In this document: one piece after another, positions 30,849 through 40,409 of the stretch
Layout of the letters: every line of letters starts with the position of its first letter
Position numbering within the stretch: the first letter of the stretch is position 1
IMG/VR virus record: IMGVR_UViG_3300045135_000061
Location: 1-42,918 of that record
DNA from: a virus
DNA length: 42,918 nucleotides
Reading direction: 5' to 3' (one strand)
The notes under the pieces: model-generated
Seen by the model: the letters and a program-made list of their open reading frames with translations, nothing else
Told to the model about the DNA's origin: nothing
The model's database searches: none
Position numbers and translations under genes: made by a program

Positions 30849-33017
30849 TTAGTGTGTTTGGTTAACTCCACCAAGAATTGAGTATCCAAGTAGAACGAAG
30901 TCCTTACCTTGTTCGCTTTCGAACTTGATACGCATTGATCGACCACGACCACGTACTTTCATTCGAGTAGTGATTACTGTTTCAGGGTAATCAAAGTTAA
31001 GAAGGTTGTTAGAATCTACAACAGGCATTGATTTAAATCTGTATGCTTGTTGAGGGTTGCTTGAAGTAGTATTCTTGAAGTCCCAATAAGCAGATACTAA
31101 CATAGATGAAGGTTTGTCTGGTTGATAACCGTCTGTCTCATTACCTTCCCATGCAGTCTCAGTTAATCGCATGTAAGTTGTAATGTAGGGGGCAGTCTTC
31201 TTTAGAAGTAGGTCACCCATGAAGTCATAACCTGCTTCAGCATAAGAGCTATAGTTTGTAGTACCCCAGTCTAGGAAGTCTTCTCCTGTGAAGGAACCCA
31301 TAGTCATCTTGTTGGTATCCCCATCACGTATGATCAAGATGATTGCAGGGGAACCTGTAACTGCTAAGTTCTGAATAGAGACAACATCATCTCCTGCAGA
31401 AGTTATTACATCATTTCCTGCGCCAGTTACAACATCAAGTGTAGAAGCTGCAGCACCGAAACCAGAGAAGAACTCAATACCAATGATAGCATCTGTGTCT
31501 GTAGTTTCATCTTCGATATACCAAGGATAAAATGCTTTCAGAGGAACATCAAGTACTAGGATATTATTTATCTTAGACTCTACTGTTTCACCGTCATCAG
31601 GCCATCCCCAATAAGCACGTTTGTTTACAGGATCAAAGATAGATACAAGTCTATTCTTAGCCTCGTTAGGAATACGGTCCCAGTAAGCTTGAATAGTAGA
31701 GATAGTTAGGTTGCTTTCGACAGGGCGACCACTTGTTGAGTCGAATTGTAGAGTGTGAATACCATTCTTACTCCACCAGATAGGCGATCCATCTGCAACA
31801 ACAAAGCTGCCTTGACTAACAATACCTACGTCTGTAATCTTTTTAACTGCAAAACCTGTAGGACTAAATACACCATCAATACCTTCGATACGCCATACAC
31901 CATTCTCTGCAAAGATATACAAACTAGCATCAATAACGTAAAGTACTTTAATTCCTACAGCACCTGCAATACGGATTGTTCCACCATCTGTGGCTAGTAG
32001 ATCACTAATCTGTTCTGAGGTAGGGTCATTCTGTTGTAGACACTCACCTAATTGATAGAAGTCATCAATCAACTGGCTAAACAGTATAACATCAGAGTTT
32101 TTACTACTGTTTAAACCTGCATAGAAAGCACGACCCGCAAAGGTTGCTACAGTTTTAAACCGACTTCCTTCAGTCTCTGTAGTTAATCCTGAGATACCTG
32201 ACGCAGCAGAGCGATCCTTACTGAAGAAGTCTAAGATATAGTGACCGTTACCTACAAGACTGTTACCAGTATAAATCTCTGCCCATTCAGCAGCATCGAA
32301 CGCACCTGTAGAGTCTTTACCTGCATACCATGCATGAGTTAGTGGTGGATAGTTACTAGAATTAGCAGTCTGATACGCACTAAGTGCAGAGTCCCCATTA
32401 GGGGCTACCCACCCTGCGTTCTGTGTATCATACTTACGTGCATTAGAAGGACTTGCAGCGGCTGTGTCATATGTTGTAGTATCGCCCTGCCAATCAAAGT
32501 CACGTACACGAAAATCAATCTCAGTTACTGTAAGTGTTTCTGCTACGTTATCACGTTCAATGTAGATAGGATTGATAGCTTCTGATACTACAATCAATGC
32601 ACCTTTAAGGGAAGTGAATGAACACTTAGCCTGTGATGCGCCAACACTACCAGAAACTTCGTGAGATAATAGGTTTACTGTAGCTGACTCAATATTAGCT
32701 GAGAAAGGGGAGCCAGACTTATTGAAGAAGTGTAAGGTAGAACCATTCTGAAATACTAGAAACTCTAGACCTGACTGACCACCTACGTTGTACCACACGC
32801 CTGTTGTAGTAATAGCATCATCTGCTACAGTGAAACTAGAAAGTTCGAAGTTAGTTTCTTTAGCTGCACCTTTACGTCTACGGCGAGAACCGTCACGACG
32901 AAGGTCACAGTTTAGTTCATCTACTGATGCATCTGGTGGGAAAGTAAGTTCACCTGCCTCAGTAATCAAACCTTTAACAAATGTGTTAACTACCCTTTGC
33001 GTTAGACTCTGTGGCAT
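30849..33017 (-). CDS. Tail tubular protein B (T7 gp12-like)
   Basis: 722 residues, T7 gp12 being 794. The N-terminus (VVNTFVKGLITEAGELTFPP, then DASVDELNCDLRRDGSRRRR) is the strongly conserved opening of this family. A beta-rich propeller region follows, with segments such as FAENGVWRIEGIDGVFSPTG and SPIWWSKNGIHTLQFD. It forms the tail nozzle under tail tube A. It overlaps the upstream 104-residue gene by 32 bases. Confidence 0.85.
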   Translation of the reverse strand: MPQSLTQRVVNTFVKGLITEAGELTFPPDASVDELNCDLRRDGSRRRRKGAAKETNFELSSFTVADDAITTTGVWYNVGGQSGLEFLVFQNGSTLHFFNKSGSPFSANIESATVNLLSHEVSGSVGASQAKCSFTSLKGALIVVSEAINPIYIERDNVAETLTVTEIDFRVRDFDWQGDTTTYDTAAASPSNARKYDTQNAGWVAPNGDSALSAYQTANSSNYPPLTHAWYAGKDSTGAFDAAEWAEIYTGNSLVGNGHYILDFFSKDRSAASGISGLTTETEGSRFKTVATFAGRAFYAGLNSSKNSDVILFSQLIDDFYQLGECLQQNDPTSEQISDLLATDGGTIRIAGAVGIKVLYVIDASLYIFAENGVWRIEGIDGVFSPTGFAVKKITDVGIVSQGSFVVADGSPIWWSKNGIHTLQFDSTSGRPVESNLTISTIQAYWDRIPNEAKNRLVSIFDPVNKRAYWGWPDDGETVESKINNILVLDVPLKAFYPWYIEDETTDTDAIIGIEFFSGFGAAASTLDVVTGAGNDVITSAGDDVVSIQNLAVTGSPAIILIIRDGDTNKMTMGSFTGEDFLDWGTTNYSSYAEAGYDFMGDLLLKKTAPYITTYMRLTETAWEGNETDGYQPDKPSSMLVSAYWDFKNTTSSNPQQAYRFKSMPVVDSNNLLNFDYPETVITTRMKVRGRGRSMRIKFESEQGKDFVLLGYSILGGVNQTH

Positions 33018-33300
33018 TTCGTTTCTTACGCTCCTCGTAGTCCTTACCGAAAGCTTCTCTACGGACAGCCTTAGAAGGAGTAATTTTATTTAAGTAGACT
33101 TCTATAGCTCGTTTAGCTTTGTCTAATGACGTATACTTACCGCTTAGTTCCTTTGGAACCTTGCCTTTTTCTACATGGACTTCAAAGAATATATAACCAC
33201 CTGGGGATTTCTTTACATGGATTGGAGTACTTAGTTTCTCTAAGCAAGTGGCTGTTAAAGTTTTCTTGTCATAGTCAATGTCGAACTCAACGTCTACCAT
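32986..33300 (-). CDS. 104-residue protein between tail tube genes
   Basis: Starts at ATG 33300, overlapping the end of tail tube A by 14 bases; the longer reading from 33381 lies inside that gene. A beta-rich N-terminal half (MVDVEFDIDYDKKTLTATC) is followed by SLDKAKRAIEVYLNKIT and a basic, charged C-terminus (REAFGKDYEERKKRN). Not recognised. Its place suggests a small virion or assembly factor. Confidence 0.55.
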   Translation of the reverse strand: MVDVEFDIDYDKKTLTATCLEKLSTPIHVKKSPGGYIFFEVHVEKGKVPKELSGKYTSLDKAKRAIEVYLNKITPSKAVRREAFGKDYEERKKRNATESNAKGS

Positions 33301-34018
33301 AATACGGCCTTTTGTTTTCTTTCTTAACTCGGTACATGTCACTCTGCATGTATGACTTCTGCCTACGTGCAGCCTGTTCAATCTTCTGGTCTACACCACT
33401 CTTGAACAATGAGAAACAAGTTGATTTAGATTCAGCAATCAAGTATGGGAACAACACTTCGTCTAGGTCTGGTGTGAAGTTATCGTTTATACTAAAGTCA
33501 GGAACCTTGTGACCTAGTGCTTGTGTCTTACTTTCTGCTAGAATGTTGTCTACGTTACTGTCATAAGAGTCCATTACGATATGTAAGTCATCGAATGATG
33601 TGTAGTAGTCAGGCATCTTGTTATTACGTACAAGAATAGGTGTATTACCGTTTACATCATAGACTGTATCTACATTGTCGCCATCTCTGTTAAGTGTCAG
33701 AAACACTAGAGGTTCAATGTATTCTATTTCTTTAAAATCAGTACCGTTGGTAGTACTAATGTTATAACGTAAGAAGTCAATACGTTTAACTGACTCAGGT
33801 ACTTGGAAGTGTGTAGGACGTGCTGAGTTAGATAAACTCACAAGTCTAATTAATTCTTGGTGTTCAGGTATCATACGTGTAGATACCATGTTGTAGTAAA
33901 CATCACGTACTACAGAGGCGATCTGTTCCGCTTCAATAGAATCGCTAATGCTGTTGACATCCTCAGAATCCATGTCTGAAAGAATGTTCTGTACTATCTG
34001 TAGTAATGTTCTTTTCAT
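33287..34018 (-). CDS. Tail tubular protein A (T7 gp11-like)
   Basis: 243 residues from ATG 34018 in a TAATG overlap with the previous gene; T7 gp11 has 196. The helical opening MKRTLLQIVQNILSDMDSED, then AEQIASVVRDVYYNMVSTR and LPEHQEL-type segment, is the conserved adaptor pattern. A middle YYTSFDDLHIVMDSYDSN and a C-terminal FPYLIAESKSTCFSLFK region complete it. It makes the ring between portal and nozzle. Confidence 0.8.
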   Translation of the reverse strand: MKRTLLQIVQNILSDMDSEDVNSISDSIEAEQIASVVRDVYYNMVSTRMIPEHQELIRLVSLSNSARPTHFQVPESVKRIDFLRYNISTTNGTDFKEIEYIEPLVFLTLNRDGDNVDTVYDVNGNTPILVRNNKMPDYYTSFDDLHIVMDSYDSNVDNILAESKTQALGHKVPDFSINDNFTPDLDEVLFPYLIAESKSTCFSLFKSGVDQKIEQAARRQKSYMQSDMYRVKKENKRPYYGRR

Positions 34019-34476
34019 TATGAGCCATCCACTGAAACTACAAACCACAATTCAGTATGTGAAGAAGCACCACCATCACAACTTACTCTAATGTAATCAC
34101 TTGCTGTGACGGTATTGTTAGATGAAGGAGCTAGAGTATCTACATCTCCTGCAGCAGAACCTGCTGAAGTAACTAAAATAGTTCCCATAGAGTTTCCTGC
34201 AGAGTTACGGAATGTAAACGTAACATCTCCACCTGCAACTGCTCCTGATGATACTGACTGTATCTTAGAGATCGTACCTGCATAGGGCATTGGTAAGTAA
34301 ATATCGGACGCTGCAGAAATATCTTCAAAGTGTGCAGTTATCATAGATCGACGTGAAGTCCACGCACCTGACCCTGAACCATTTGCAATATACACATCGC
34401 CTGAACTAGCAGTAGACGCACCCTTCGGCTCATGGAGATAAGGGTCTGTAAGTGCTGAGTGGTTTACGTTTGCCAT
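34018..34476 (-). CDS. Head fibre or decoration-like virion protein
   Basis: 152 residues. The N-terminus VNHSALTDPYLHEPKGASTA followed by VYIANGSGSGAW is a motif found in small phage head or fibre proteins; the rest is a beta sandwich with GDVTFTFRNSAGNSMGTI and a TELWFVVSVDGS end. It directly follows the capsid gene, as decoration proteins often do. Exact location in the virion is inferred. Confidence 0.6.
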   Translation of the reverse strand: MANVNHSALTDPYLHEPKGASTASSGDVYIANGSGSGAWTSRRSMITAHFEDISAASDIYLPMPYAGTISKIQSVSSGAVAGGDVTFTFRNSAGNSMGTILVTSAGSAAGDVDTLAPSSNNTVTASDYIRVSCDGGASSHTELWFVVSVDGS

Positions 34477-34503
34477 TTAAATAGTCTCCTAGAGCATAAG
34501 GAA

Positions 34504-34525
34504 GGTAGCCCCCGAAGGGACTACC
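34504..34525 (-). terminator. UUCG-capped hairpin after the capsid gene
   Basis: On the minus strand GGTAGTCCC pairs with GGGGCTACC (one G-U) around a TTCG loop, nine bases after the capsid stop. Only a short T-rich tract follows (TTCCTTAT), so it probably acts as a partial terminator or as a 3' stabiliser, comparable in position to T7 Tphi. Confidence 0.65.
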
Positions 34526-34534
34526 AATTAGTTA

Positions 34535-35509
34535 TTATACGTTAGGGTTGGTTACAACAGTAACGATACCTTCTGGACGGTACTTCTTAACACCGTAACG
34601 AGCAGTTGTAACATACTCGTGACGTTGGTAATCTTTGTTGTACTCGTAGTCAACCTCTGGCATTTGACGCCATGCACCCACGAATGGGTTAGCTGTAGCA
34701 TCTGCAGAGAAGAACAAGTTAGCAACACCGTTTGTTACAGCAAAGCTGTTAGTTGTAGAACCGTCACGTTCTGCTAGAGCAGAGTCAGAGACAGTGTTCT
34801 TCAAGTAGTTCGATGTATATACGTCGAAACCGTATACGTTTGCTACGAAGCGCATACCTGTTGCGATACCATCACGAACAATACCTTCCCACATTGGGTT
34901 GTTTGATACGTTGACGATGTTAGTTAGAGTATTCAACTGATACTCAACTGATGGGTCAACGATAGCAACCATACCACGATCAGGAACATTAGACTTTTTC
35001 AATGCATAACGTGCAAAGGCGAAGTCTTCTAGTTCTAGAACACCTGCGTTACCACCTGAGATACGGTGTGCTACACCATCAGTAGTTTCTGCAGAGTTCG
35101 CTGTTACACCAACTTCAGGAGCAGCGAATGTAGTTGACTCAAAGTGTTCCATGATTGCACGTTCCTGCTCTGGAACAAAACGTGCTTCAAGTTGTGCACT
35201 ATAGAATGAGTCTTGCGCTGCTTTCTTAGTGATGTAAGAAGCTGATTGCAAGTATTGGTCAACAGTGAATTGGAACTCGGCAGTGTCCATTGGGACATAT
35301 GATACTGCTGCGTCCTCTGTATATGTTGATACAGTTGTTTCACCGATTGTTGGAATTGTAAATGTATCCCCATCTGGGAATCCATCTAGAATACGCACAT
35401 AACGCTGTGCTTGCATTTCGTCACGCAGAATCTCTTTCAGTTCTGAGGAGTATACCTCTGAACGAATCAGACGCTGCATGTCTGTGTTGGAGGAAATCAT
35501 ACCAGCCAT
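34535..35509 (-). CDS. Major capsid protein
   Basis: 324 residues. The N-terminal helix (SSELKEILRDEMQAQRYVRI), the LDGFPDGDTFTIPTIG strand, a YITKKAAQDSFYSAQLEARF long helix and the C-terminal QRHEYVTTARYGVKKYRPEG segment fit HK97-fold capsids of SIO1-like and related podoviruses. It follows a scaffold gene and is followed by a UUCG hairpin. It forms the icosahedral shell. No separate prohead protease is seen, as in T7. Confidence 0.85.
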   Translation of the reverse strand: MAGMISSNTDMQRLIRSEVYSSELKEILRDEMQAQRYVRILDGFPDGDTFTIPTIGETTVSTYTEDAAVSYVPMDTAEFQFTVDQYLQSASYITKKAAQDSFYSAQLEARFVPEQERAIMEHFESTTFAAPEVGVTANSAETTDGVAHRISGGNAGVLELEDFAFARYALKKSNVPDRGMVAIVDPSVEYQLNTLTNIVNVSNNPMWEGIVRDGIATGMRFVANVYGFDVYTSNYLKNTVSDSALAERDGSTTNSFAVTNGVANLFFSADATANPFVGAWRQMPEVDYEYNKDYQRHEYVTTARYGVKKYRPEGIVTVVTNPNV

Positions 35510-35530
35510 TGAGCTAGTCCTTTCTTAAAG

Positions 35531-36322
35531 TTAGTTGCCGAACTTATCTCCCATCCGCATCTTATCTTCCATAAGCTGTTGTTGGATTTTAGGGGAGTAG
35601 TACAGGTTACGATTTTCTCGACGAAGCTTCTGGTAGTATTGCCAATTACGCTCCGAAGAGTTTTGCATGTTAACACTTTCAGTACGCACAGACCCTTGAG
35701 TAATAGGCTTAAAGGTCTGTTGTTTCTCACCGATCAATGCAAAGAATGCTGATGGTGATTCTGCAGCAAGTTCTTGCATACGCTCCATACTAATACCAAG
35801 TTCTTGTGACTTGTTGACTAGCATGTTACGTGCTTCAGTACCGTATGTCTCTTGTAGTACATTGTCTACAGTACTGATGTTCTGCTTTGCTGTAGCTTGA
35901 TTCTCACGCTCTGTTAGTGTCTTTTCGACAAGGCTCTTTAAATCATCTTCACTCACTGCAAGGTTGGTATTACCTTCAGTATTCGTGCCACCGTTATTGT
36001 TATTGGACTCCAGAGGTTTTTCGTTGGTGGGTGCCGAAGCCTTTCCCTCTAGTTGTTGTAGTAACTGTGACGCATAGTCTTGCTTACCAAGGTCTTCTCG
36101 CATCTGTGCAAGTTGATCCTCAAGGTTCTTGATATAGGCATCTGCCTCAAGCTTACCTTTAGCTAGTACTTCTGGGTCTTTCCAGTTATTACCACGTGTC
36201 TCTACGAGCTTCTGCAAATAAGATTCCTGTGGTTGAGTCTCTTGTTGCGTAGTCTCGGCTGTAGTCTGATCTGCCTGTGGTTGGGTGTTATCAGACTGTG
36301 TTTCATTATCAAAAACTGACAT
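35531..36322 (-). CDS. Capsid assembly scaffold protein
   Basis: 263 residues. Gln/Thr-rich disordered N-terminus (QADQTTAETTQQETQPQESY), charged helices (AYIKNLEDQLAQMREDLGKQ), a low-complexity linker and a basic C-terminal helix (QQQLMEDKMRMGDKFGN) are the usual features of phage scaffolds, whose C-terminus binds the capsid protein. It lies between portal and capsid genes, the T7 gp9 place. Confidence 0.8.
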   Translation of the reverse strand: MSVFDNETQSDNTQPQADQTTAETTQQETQPQESYLQKLVETRGNNWKDPEVLAKGKLEADAYIKNLEDQLAQMREDLGKQDYASQLLQQLEGKASAPTNEKPLESNNNNGGTNTEGNTNLAVSEDDLKSLVEKTLTERENQATAKQNISTVDNVLQETYGTEARNMLVNKSQELGISMERMQELAAESPSAFFALIGEKQQTFKPITQGSVRTESVNMQNSSERNWQYYQKLRRENRNLYYSPKIQQQLMEDKMRMGDKFGN

Positions 36323-36324
36323 TA

Positions 36325-36570
36325 TTATTTGTGATCCTTACGGTTGAGGTCTATTAATCTTAACAAGTCGTCTAGAGCAGCATTGTACTCATTAACGGCT
36401 ATTTGTTTTTCAGCCCATCCTGGGCCGTAGTCACGTACAGATTCTTTCTTATATAGAGTCTGTTCGATAACATCTTGCAAGTCATCAAAGGCATTTCTGT
36501 AGTACATTACCTGTTCGATGCGCTTGGTTTTTTCCTCACCCCTTAGACCTTTTGTCCAAGCTGAGTGCAT
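36325..36570 (-). CDS. 81-residue helical protein between portal and scaffold
   Basis: A charged helical protein (KRIEQVMYYRNAFDDLQDVI and a YNAALDDLLRLIDLNRKDHK end) in the gap between portal and scaffold genes, two bases from each. Not recognised. Portal-adjacent small proteins often aid head assembly; this is inference from position. Confidence 0.6.
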   Translation of the reverse strand: MHSAWTKGLRGEEKTKRIEQVMYYRNAFDDLQDVIEQTLYKKESVRDYGPGWAEKQIAVNEYNAALDDLLRLIDLNRKDHK

Positions 36571-36571
36571 A

Positions 36572-38311
36572 TTAAATTCCCATCTCTTGAGCAGACATTA
36601 ACTCTTCTTCATTCAGCATCTCTGCTTCTTGAGCCATCTTCTGCGTTTCTAGTTGCTCACTAATAGTGATGTTCTCACCGTATAGTGTTGGTTCACCTAA
36701 TTCGTAAGCAATGATACGAGCTAGTTCTTTACCTGATAGGTGTGGAGCTACAGTAGGGTCTTGTGCTTTAACTGCAGACAACTGAATCAAGTTCTGGATT
36801 CTACGAGCACGTTCAGCAAAGTGTCTTGCGCCGATAGGAACAATCTTACCTGTAGCTGTAATATCCTCTCGTGTAATTTCTAAGAACTTTAGAACACCGA
36901 TGTCTTCGTCTGAGACACGTACTACATCAGCACGGTTCATGTAACGACGAGCAGTCTCAAGCATAGTATTCAACATTGGTTCTAGGAATGTACGCTCGAA
37001 GTGTGCAGCCTTGTGTTCAAAGATACGAGATGCAGAGTTCTGTAGTGTCTGTACTTCGAATGCAGTCTTCTCACCTGGGGTACGGATACCCATAGCTTGT
37101 TTAGGCGCACCTGCCATCTCTTCCATCTTAGCTTCTAAGATTTGAATCTGCATGTCTGCGTTTAGTGCAGTAGCATCAGGAGCCATGTAACCTACATCAC
37201 CCTCTTCACCCATGTATATACGAGCACCAGGTTCGAAGTCGAAGTCCTCTACATCACCCTTGACTTTCAAGATAGGGTAAGCGATCTGGTCAAACACATC
37301 TGCCTTTAGGTTCTCTAGGTGATCAATGCGGTACTGCATACCTACAAGATTATCTAGTGGACCCATAGCGTAGAGGTTGTCTGGGCGGTTACGCCACCCA
37401 CTGTGGAAGATCGGGGATTTACCTAACCATGATGGATTCTCTTGGTTGTCTAGAACATACGCACGATCCACGACAGTGATGATACGGTCTGACATAAACT
37501 CACCAGACTCTTGATCGTAGACATCACCGTAGAATGTTAGAATCTCTACGTAGTCTGATTCGTAGTATTGTTGGATGTTAGAGAAACCATCTGCTACAAA
37601 CCCCTCGCCTTTATCAACAAATCCCTCTGAAGAAGAAACTGTCTGTCGAGCACCAAGCATCTTATCGAATACTTTAGATAGGTACTTGTTTTTAGGATCA
37701 GCATCTATCATACGTTTGATTTCACCTAAAGACTTAATAGTCTTAATAATCTTAGGTGAATCCTCAAAGGATGATGCAGTAGGGTTAAAGCAAATATCGT
37801 ATGGAGAGATACGTACTACTTTAGGTCCAGTGTACTTAGGGATGTATTCACCATCCTCTTTAGTAACAAAACCATCTTCCCACTCAACCATAGCGAAGCA
37901 GTTACCATATAGAATCCAATCCTGAATAAGATCAGATACAGTGTTTAATAGGTCAGACTGCCTTACCTTGTTTTCCATATAGGATTGAATAATATCACGT
38001 TTAGCTTTTACTGCAGCATCTCGTGAGTCAGCTTCCCACTTCATCCACTTCTGTTGTGGAAACAATGTAGCAAAGTAGTTAGCGTGTAGGTTATCTGCAA
38101 TCTGTGTAATCTTAGGAGTAGTCGTTGTGTTAGACCAAGGAAGGATTGCGTTAGCAGTAGTAGTCGTATCTGTAGCGTATACGTAGTTACGTAGCTCTTT
38201 ACTTTGTTCGATCCAATCTTGACGAAGCTTGTTCCAAGTATTCCACTTGTTAGCTATTTCTACAGCAAGGTTATCTGGATCAATGATTTGTTCAATGTCG
38301 ATAGTTTCCAT
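36572..38311 (-). CDS. Portal (head-tail connector) protein
   Basis: 579 residues, T7 gp8 being 536. The N-terminal helical part (NKWNTWNKLRQDWIEQSKEL), LHANYFATLFPQQKWMKWEA, LIQDWILYGNCFAMVEWEDG and VRISPYDICFNPTASSFED are portal-family features. A C-terminal IVPIGARHFAERARRIQNLI region forms the crown side. It starts in a TAATG overlap with terL, as is common. It is the dodecameric DNA channel to which TerL docks. Confidence 0.88.
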   Translation of the reverse strand: METIDIEQIIDPDNLAVEIANKWNTWNKLRQDWIEQSKELRNYVYATDTTTTANAILPWSNTTTTPKITQIADNLHANYFATLFPQQKWMKWEADSRDAAVKAKRDIIQSYMENKVRQSDLLNTVSDLIQDWILYGNCFAMVEWEDGFVTKEDGEYIPKYTGPKVVRISPYDICFNPTASSFEDSPKIIKTIKSLGEIKRMIDADPKNKYLSKVFDKMLGARQTVSSSEGFVDKGEGFVADGFSNIQQYYESDYVEILTFYGDVYDQESGEFMSDRIITVVDRAYVLDNQENPSWLGKSPIFHSGWRNRPDNLYAMGPLDNLVGMQYRIDHLENLKADVFDQIAYPILKVKGDVEDFDFEPGARIYMGEEGDVGYMAPDATALNADMQIQILEAKMEEMAGAPKQAMGIRTPGEKTAFEVQTLQNSASRIFEHKAAHFERTFLEPMLNTMLETARRYMNRADVVRVSDEDIGVLKFLEITREDITATGKIVPIGARHFAERARRIQNLIQLSAVKAQDPTVAPHLSGKELARIIAYELGEPTLYGENITISEQLETQKMAQEAEMLNEEELMSAQEMGI

Positions 38312-39858
38312 TATCTACTCCCTGCTCTGAAACGACTATTCGCCCAGACAATATTGCTTTCACGTTTCCTATTAAGGTTACGAGTTGGACGCACAGCCAT
38401 ATCTACGGCAGATGCTAGAGCGTCAATTACGTCATCGTGTGGTGGGTTACGAGAAGATAGTTCGTCTTCTAAGTACTGTGTATTGCCCCCACGGTAATGC
38501 CACATTTGAAGGTTATCATATCTAGGTTCTAAGACAGAAGCGATACGCTCTTGTTTATTACCTTGTTGCTTGTTAGGTCTAAACTCGTCAATGCTAAGAG
38601 ACAGACCGTGTTGTTTAATTAACTCTTTTAGTTGCTTCACGATAGCCATCTGTGCAACAGTAACCTCTGCACGTAGCTTACGGAATGACCACTTACTATG
38701 CATATCAAAGATGTGATCGAAGTACTCTGATATACGTTCTGTTCTGAACCTGTCGATGTCTAGAACATAAACATTATTATCTGCATCTACTCCTACAAGC
38801 ACCAAGGCAGTGTAGTCAGCTTTTGCTCTCATACTAAACGCAAAGTCAATAGCAGCAAATAGATTAAGTTTATTATCTTTGTAGTACCAGAAACCATTGT
38901 CTAGATGTAAATGCTTCCTGTCGAAGTATTGTATCTTGTCTCGGCCTACAGGTACGTTATCTGGATCACTAGGATCGTTGTAGTACTGTGCTCGGAACTG
39001 ACCTTTGTCTAGGTACTTACCACGTTTCTTAGCAAGTGTAGCTATATCAAACCCGAACCACTTACCATCTTTACGTTGTTGTTTAGGCCATAGGAACTCA
39101 CCAGTACCGTCACCACGATTCTCTACAGGTTTCTCTAGAATCTCGTATATCTGATCCTCACCTGTCTGTTCACCCTGATCATCATAGAGAACTTCTTTCA
39201 TCTCCATCAGATCGTTGTACAAGTCCTTACTGTGGTAGCGTGTACCTACTACCCATTCCCTAGCGTCAGCACCTTCGATAGACGACAGCAATGAGTACTG
39301 ACTTGCTACCTTGTTACGGCCCTCTAGGGTAAGAGCATTCTCAGCTACAACTACGTCATCAAGTACAGCAATGTCACAGTGTAGACCTGTCAGTGATGTA
39401 GTCAGACCGCCTGTAAAGATACTAGGGTCACGGACGTTCTCTTGCTTACGTAGTGGATGATCTAAGCTAATCTCTGAGTTAGTCCACCGTGTACGTTTAC
39501 CTTCCTCTGCGTGGATGTGTTCAGGCCAGTAACGTCTATAGATTTCTGAGGTAAAGATACCTTTAATAAAACTAAGTTGTTTCTCAGCGAGGTTTGCTGT
39601 AGCAGAGATATACAGGATACGTAGTGTAGGGTCTTTAGTTAGTTCCCATGCTACCCTGAACGCCACGAGTCTAGACTTCTGATGATCTCGTGGAAAGAGA
39701 AGAAGCTGATAGTTACGTGCATCCTCTCTTGTCCACCATTCTATGACCTCTCTATGGCAATCGCCCATGACCTGTTGAGGGGCAACTAACTGAATAAAGA
39801 ACTCTAGATCATTCTCAGCAGCTTGCCGTATCTGGTCTGTTGCTTTTAGCTTTGCCAT
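38311..39858 (-). CDS. terL: Terminase large subunit
   Basis: 515 residues. The ATPase has a non-classical Walker A (PRDHQKS, residues 56-62), an ILYISATANLAEKQ segment and Walker B (IAVLDDVVVAE) near residue 165. The nuclease domain has AIDFAFSMRAKADYTALVLV and a C-terminal PPHDDVIDALASAVDM acidic site. The order and motifs follow T7 gp19 (586 residues). It packages DNA through the portal. A TAAGGAACC site precedes the ATG. Confidence 0.92.
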   Translation of the reverse strand: MAKLKATDQIRQAAENDLEFFIQLVAPQQVMGDCHREVIEWWTREDARNYQLLLFPRDHQKSRLVAFRVAWELTKDPTLRILYISATANLAEKQLSFIKGIFTSEIYRRYWPEHIHAEEGKRTRWTNSEISLDHPLRKQENVRDPSIFTGGLTTSLTGLHCDIAVLDDVVVAENALTLEGRNKVASQYSLLSSIEGADAREWVVGTRYHSKDLYNDLMEMKEVLYDDQGEQTGEDQIYEILEKPVENRGDGTGEFLWPKQQRKDGKWFGFDIATLAKKRGKYLDKGQFRAQYYNDPSDPDNVPVGRDKIQYFDRKHLHLDNGFWYYKDNKLNLFAAIDFAFSMRAKADYTALVLVGVDADNNVYVLDIDRFRTERISEYFDHIFDMHSKWSFRKLRAEVTVAQMAIVKQLKELIKQHGLSLSIDEFRPNKQQGNKQERIASVLEPRYDNLQMWHYRGGNTQYLEDELSSRNPPHDDVIDALASAVDMAVRPTRNLNRKRESNIVWANSRFRAGSR

Positions 39859-39885
39859 GTTGGTTCCTTATGGCTATTGCGAAAG

Positions 39886-40398
39886 TTAAGGTGCTACAGG
39901 CCAGTCCTCGTCTGCTAGGTTAGGCCATGCGTCTAGGTCTGTAATACCACGAAGCTCTTGTCTATAGGTGGCCCACAGAGTTTTAGCTTCATTGGTCAGA
40001 GGGCTGTCATTCATCTGCGTCCAATCGCTGTCAGCCAATAGCTTGTTGCGTGTGGTGCGATGACCTTCGGCAGTCTTGGCATCTAGCCCTGCTTGATACG
40101 CAGCTTCATGCTCTGCCTTGGTTGTCGTAACGCCATCCTCGTCAGTAGTGTCTGAGAACATGTCACGAGCAACGTAGTTTTCCACCCAGTTACCGTTGGC
40201 ATCTTGAACAACACCATCACGCACTGATACCTGATAGTCACCTACGGTAGCCGCTGGGCTGCGTAGCACTGGGTCTAGGTCTAGTGCATCTAGGGTTGCC
40301 GCTTTCCAGACACGAGGTAGGGACATGTTGGGATTAGCTGCCCTAATCTGCCCTTGCGTCATTACAACGCCAGTAGTTCTATTACGATATTCGCCCAT
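39886..40398 (-). CDS. Tail fibre assembly chaperone-like protein
   Basis: 170 residues. The C-terminal part, TRNKLLADSDWTQMNDSPLT, then LWATYRQELRGIT and PNLADEDWPVAP, is the phage tail-assembly chaperone signature. The N-terminal part (MGEYRNRTTGVVMTQGQIRA) is a short variable segment and a YQVSVRDGVVQDANG strand pair lies in the middle. It lies on the 3' side of the tail protein gene with one HNH-type gene between them, which fits a chaperone for that fibre. Confidence 0.7.
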   Translation of the reverse strand: MGEYRNRTTGVVMTQGQIRAANPNMSLPRVWKAATLDALDLDPVLRSPAATVGDYQVSVRDGVVQDANGNWVENYVARDMFSDTTDEDGVTTTKAEHEAAYQAGLDAKTAEGHRTTRNKLLADSDWTQMNDSPLTNEAKTLWATYRQELRGITDLDAWPNLADEDWPVAP

Positions 40399-40409
40399 AG
40401 TATTCTCCT

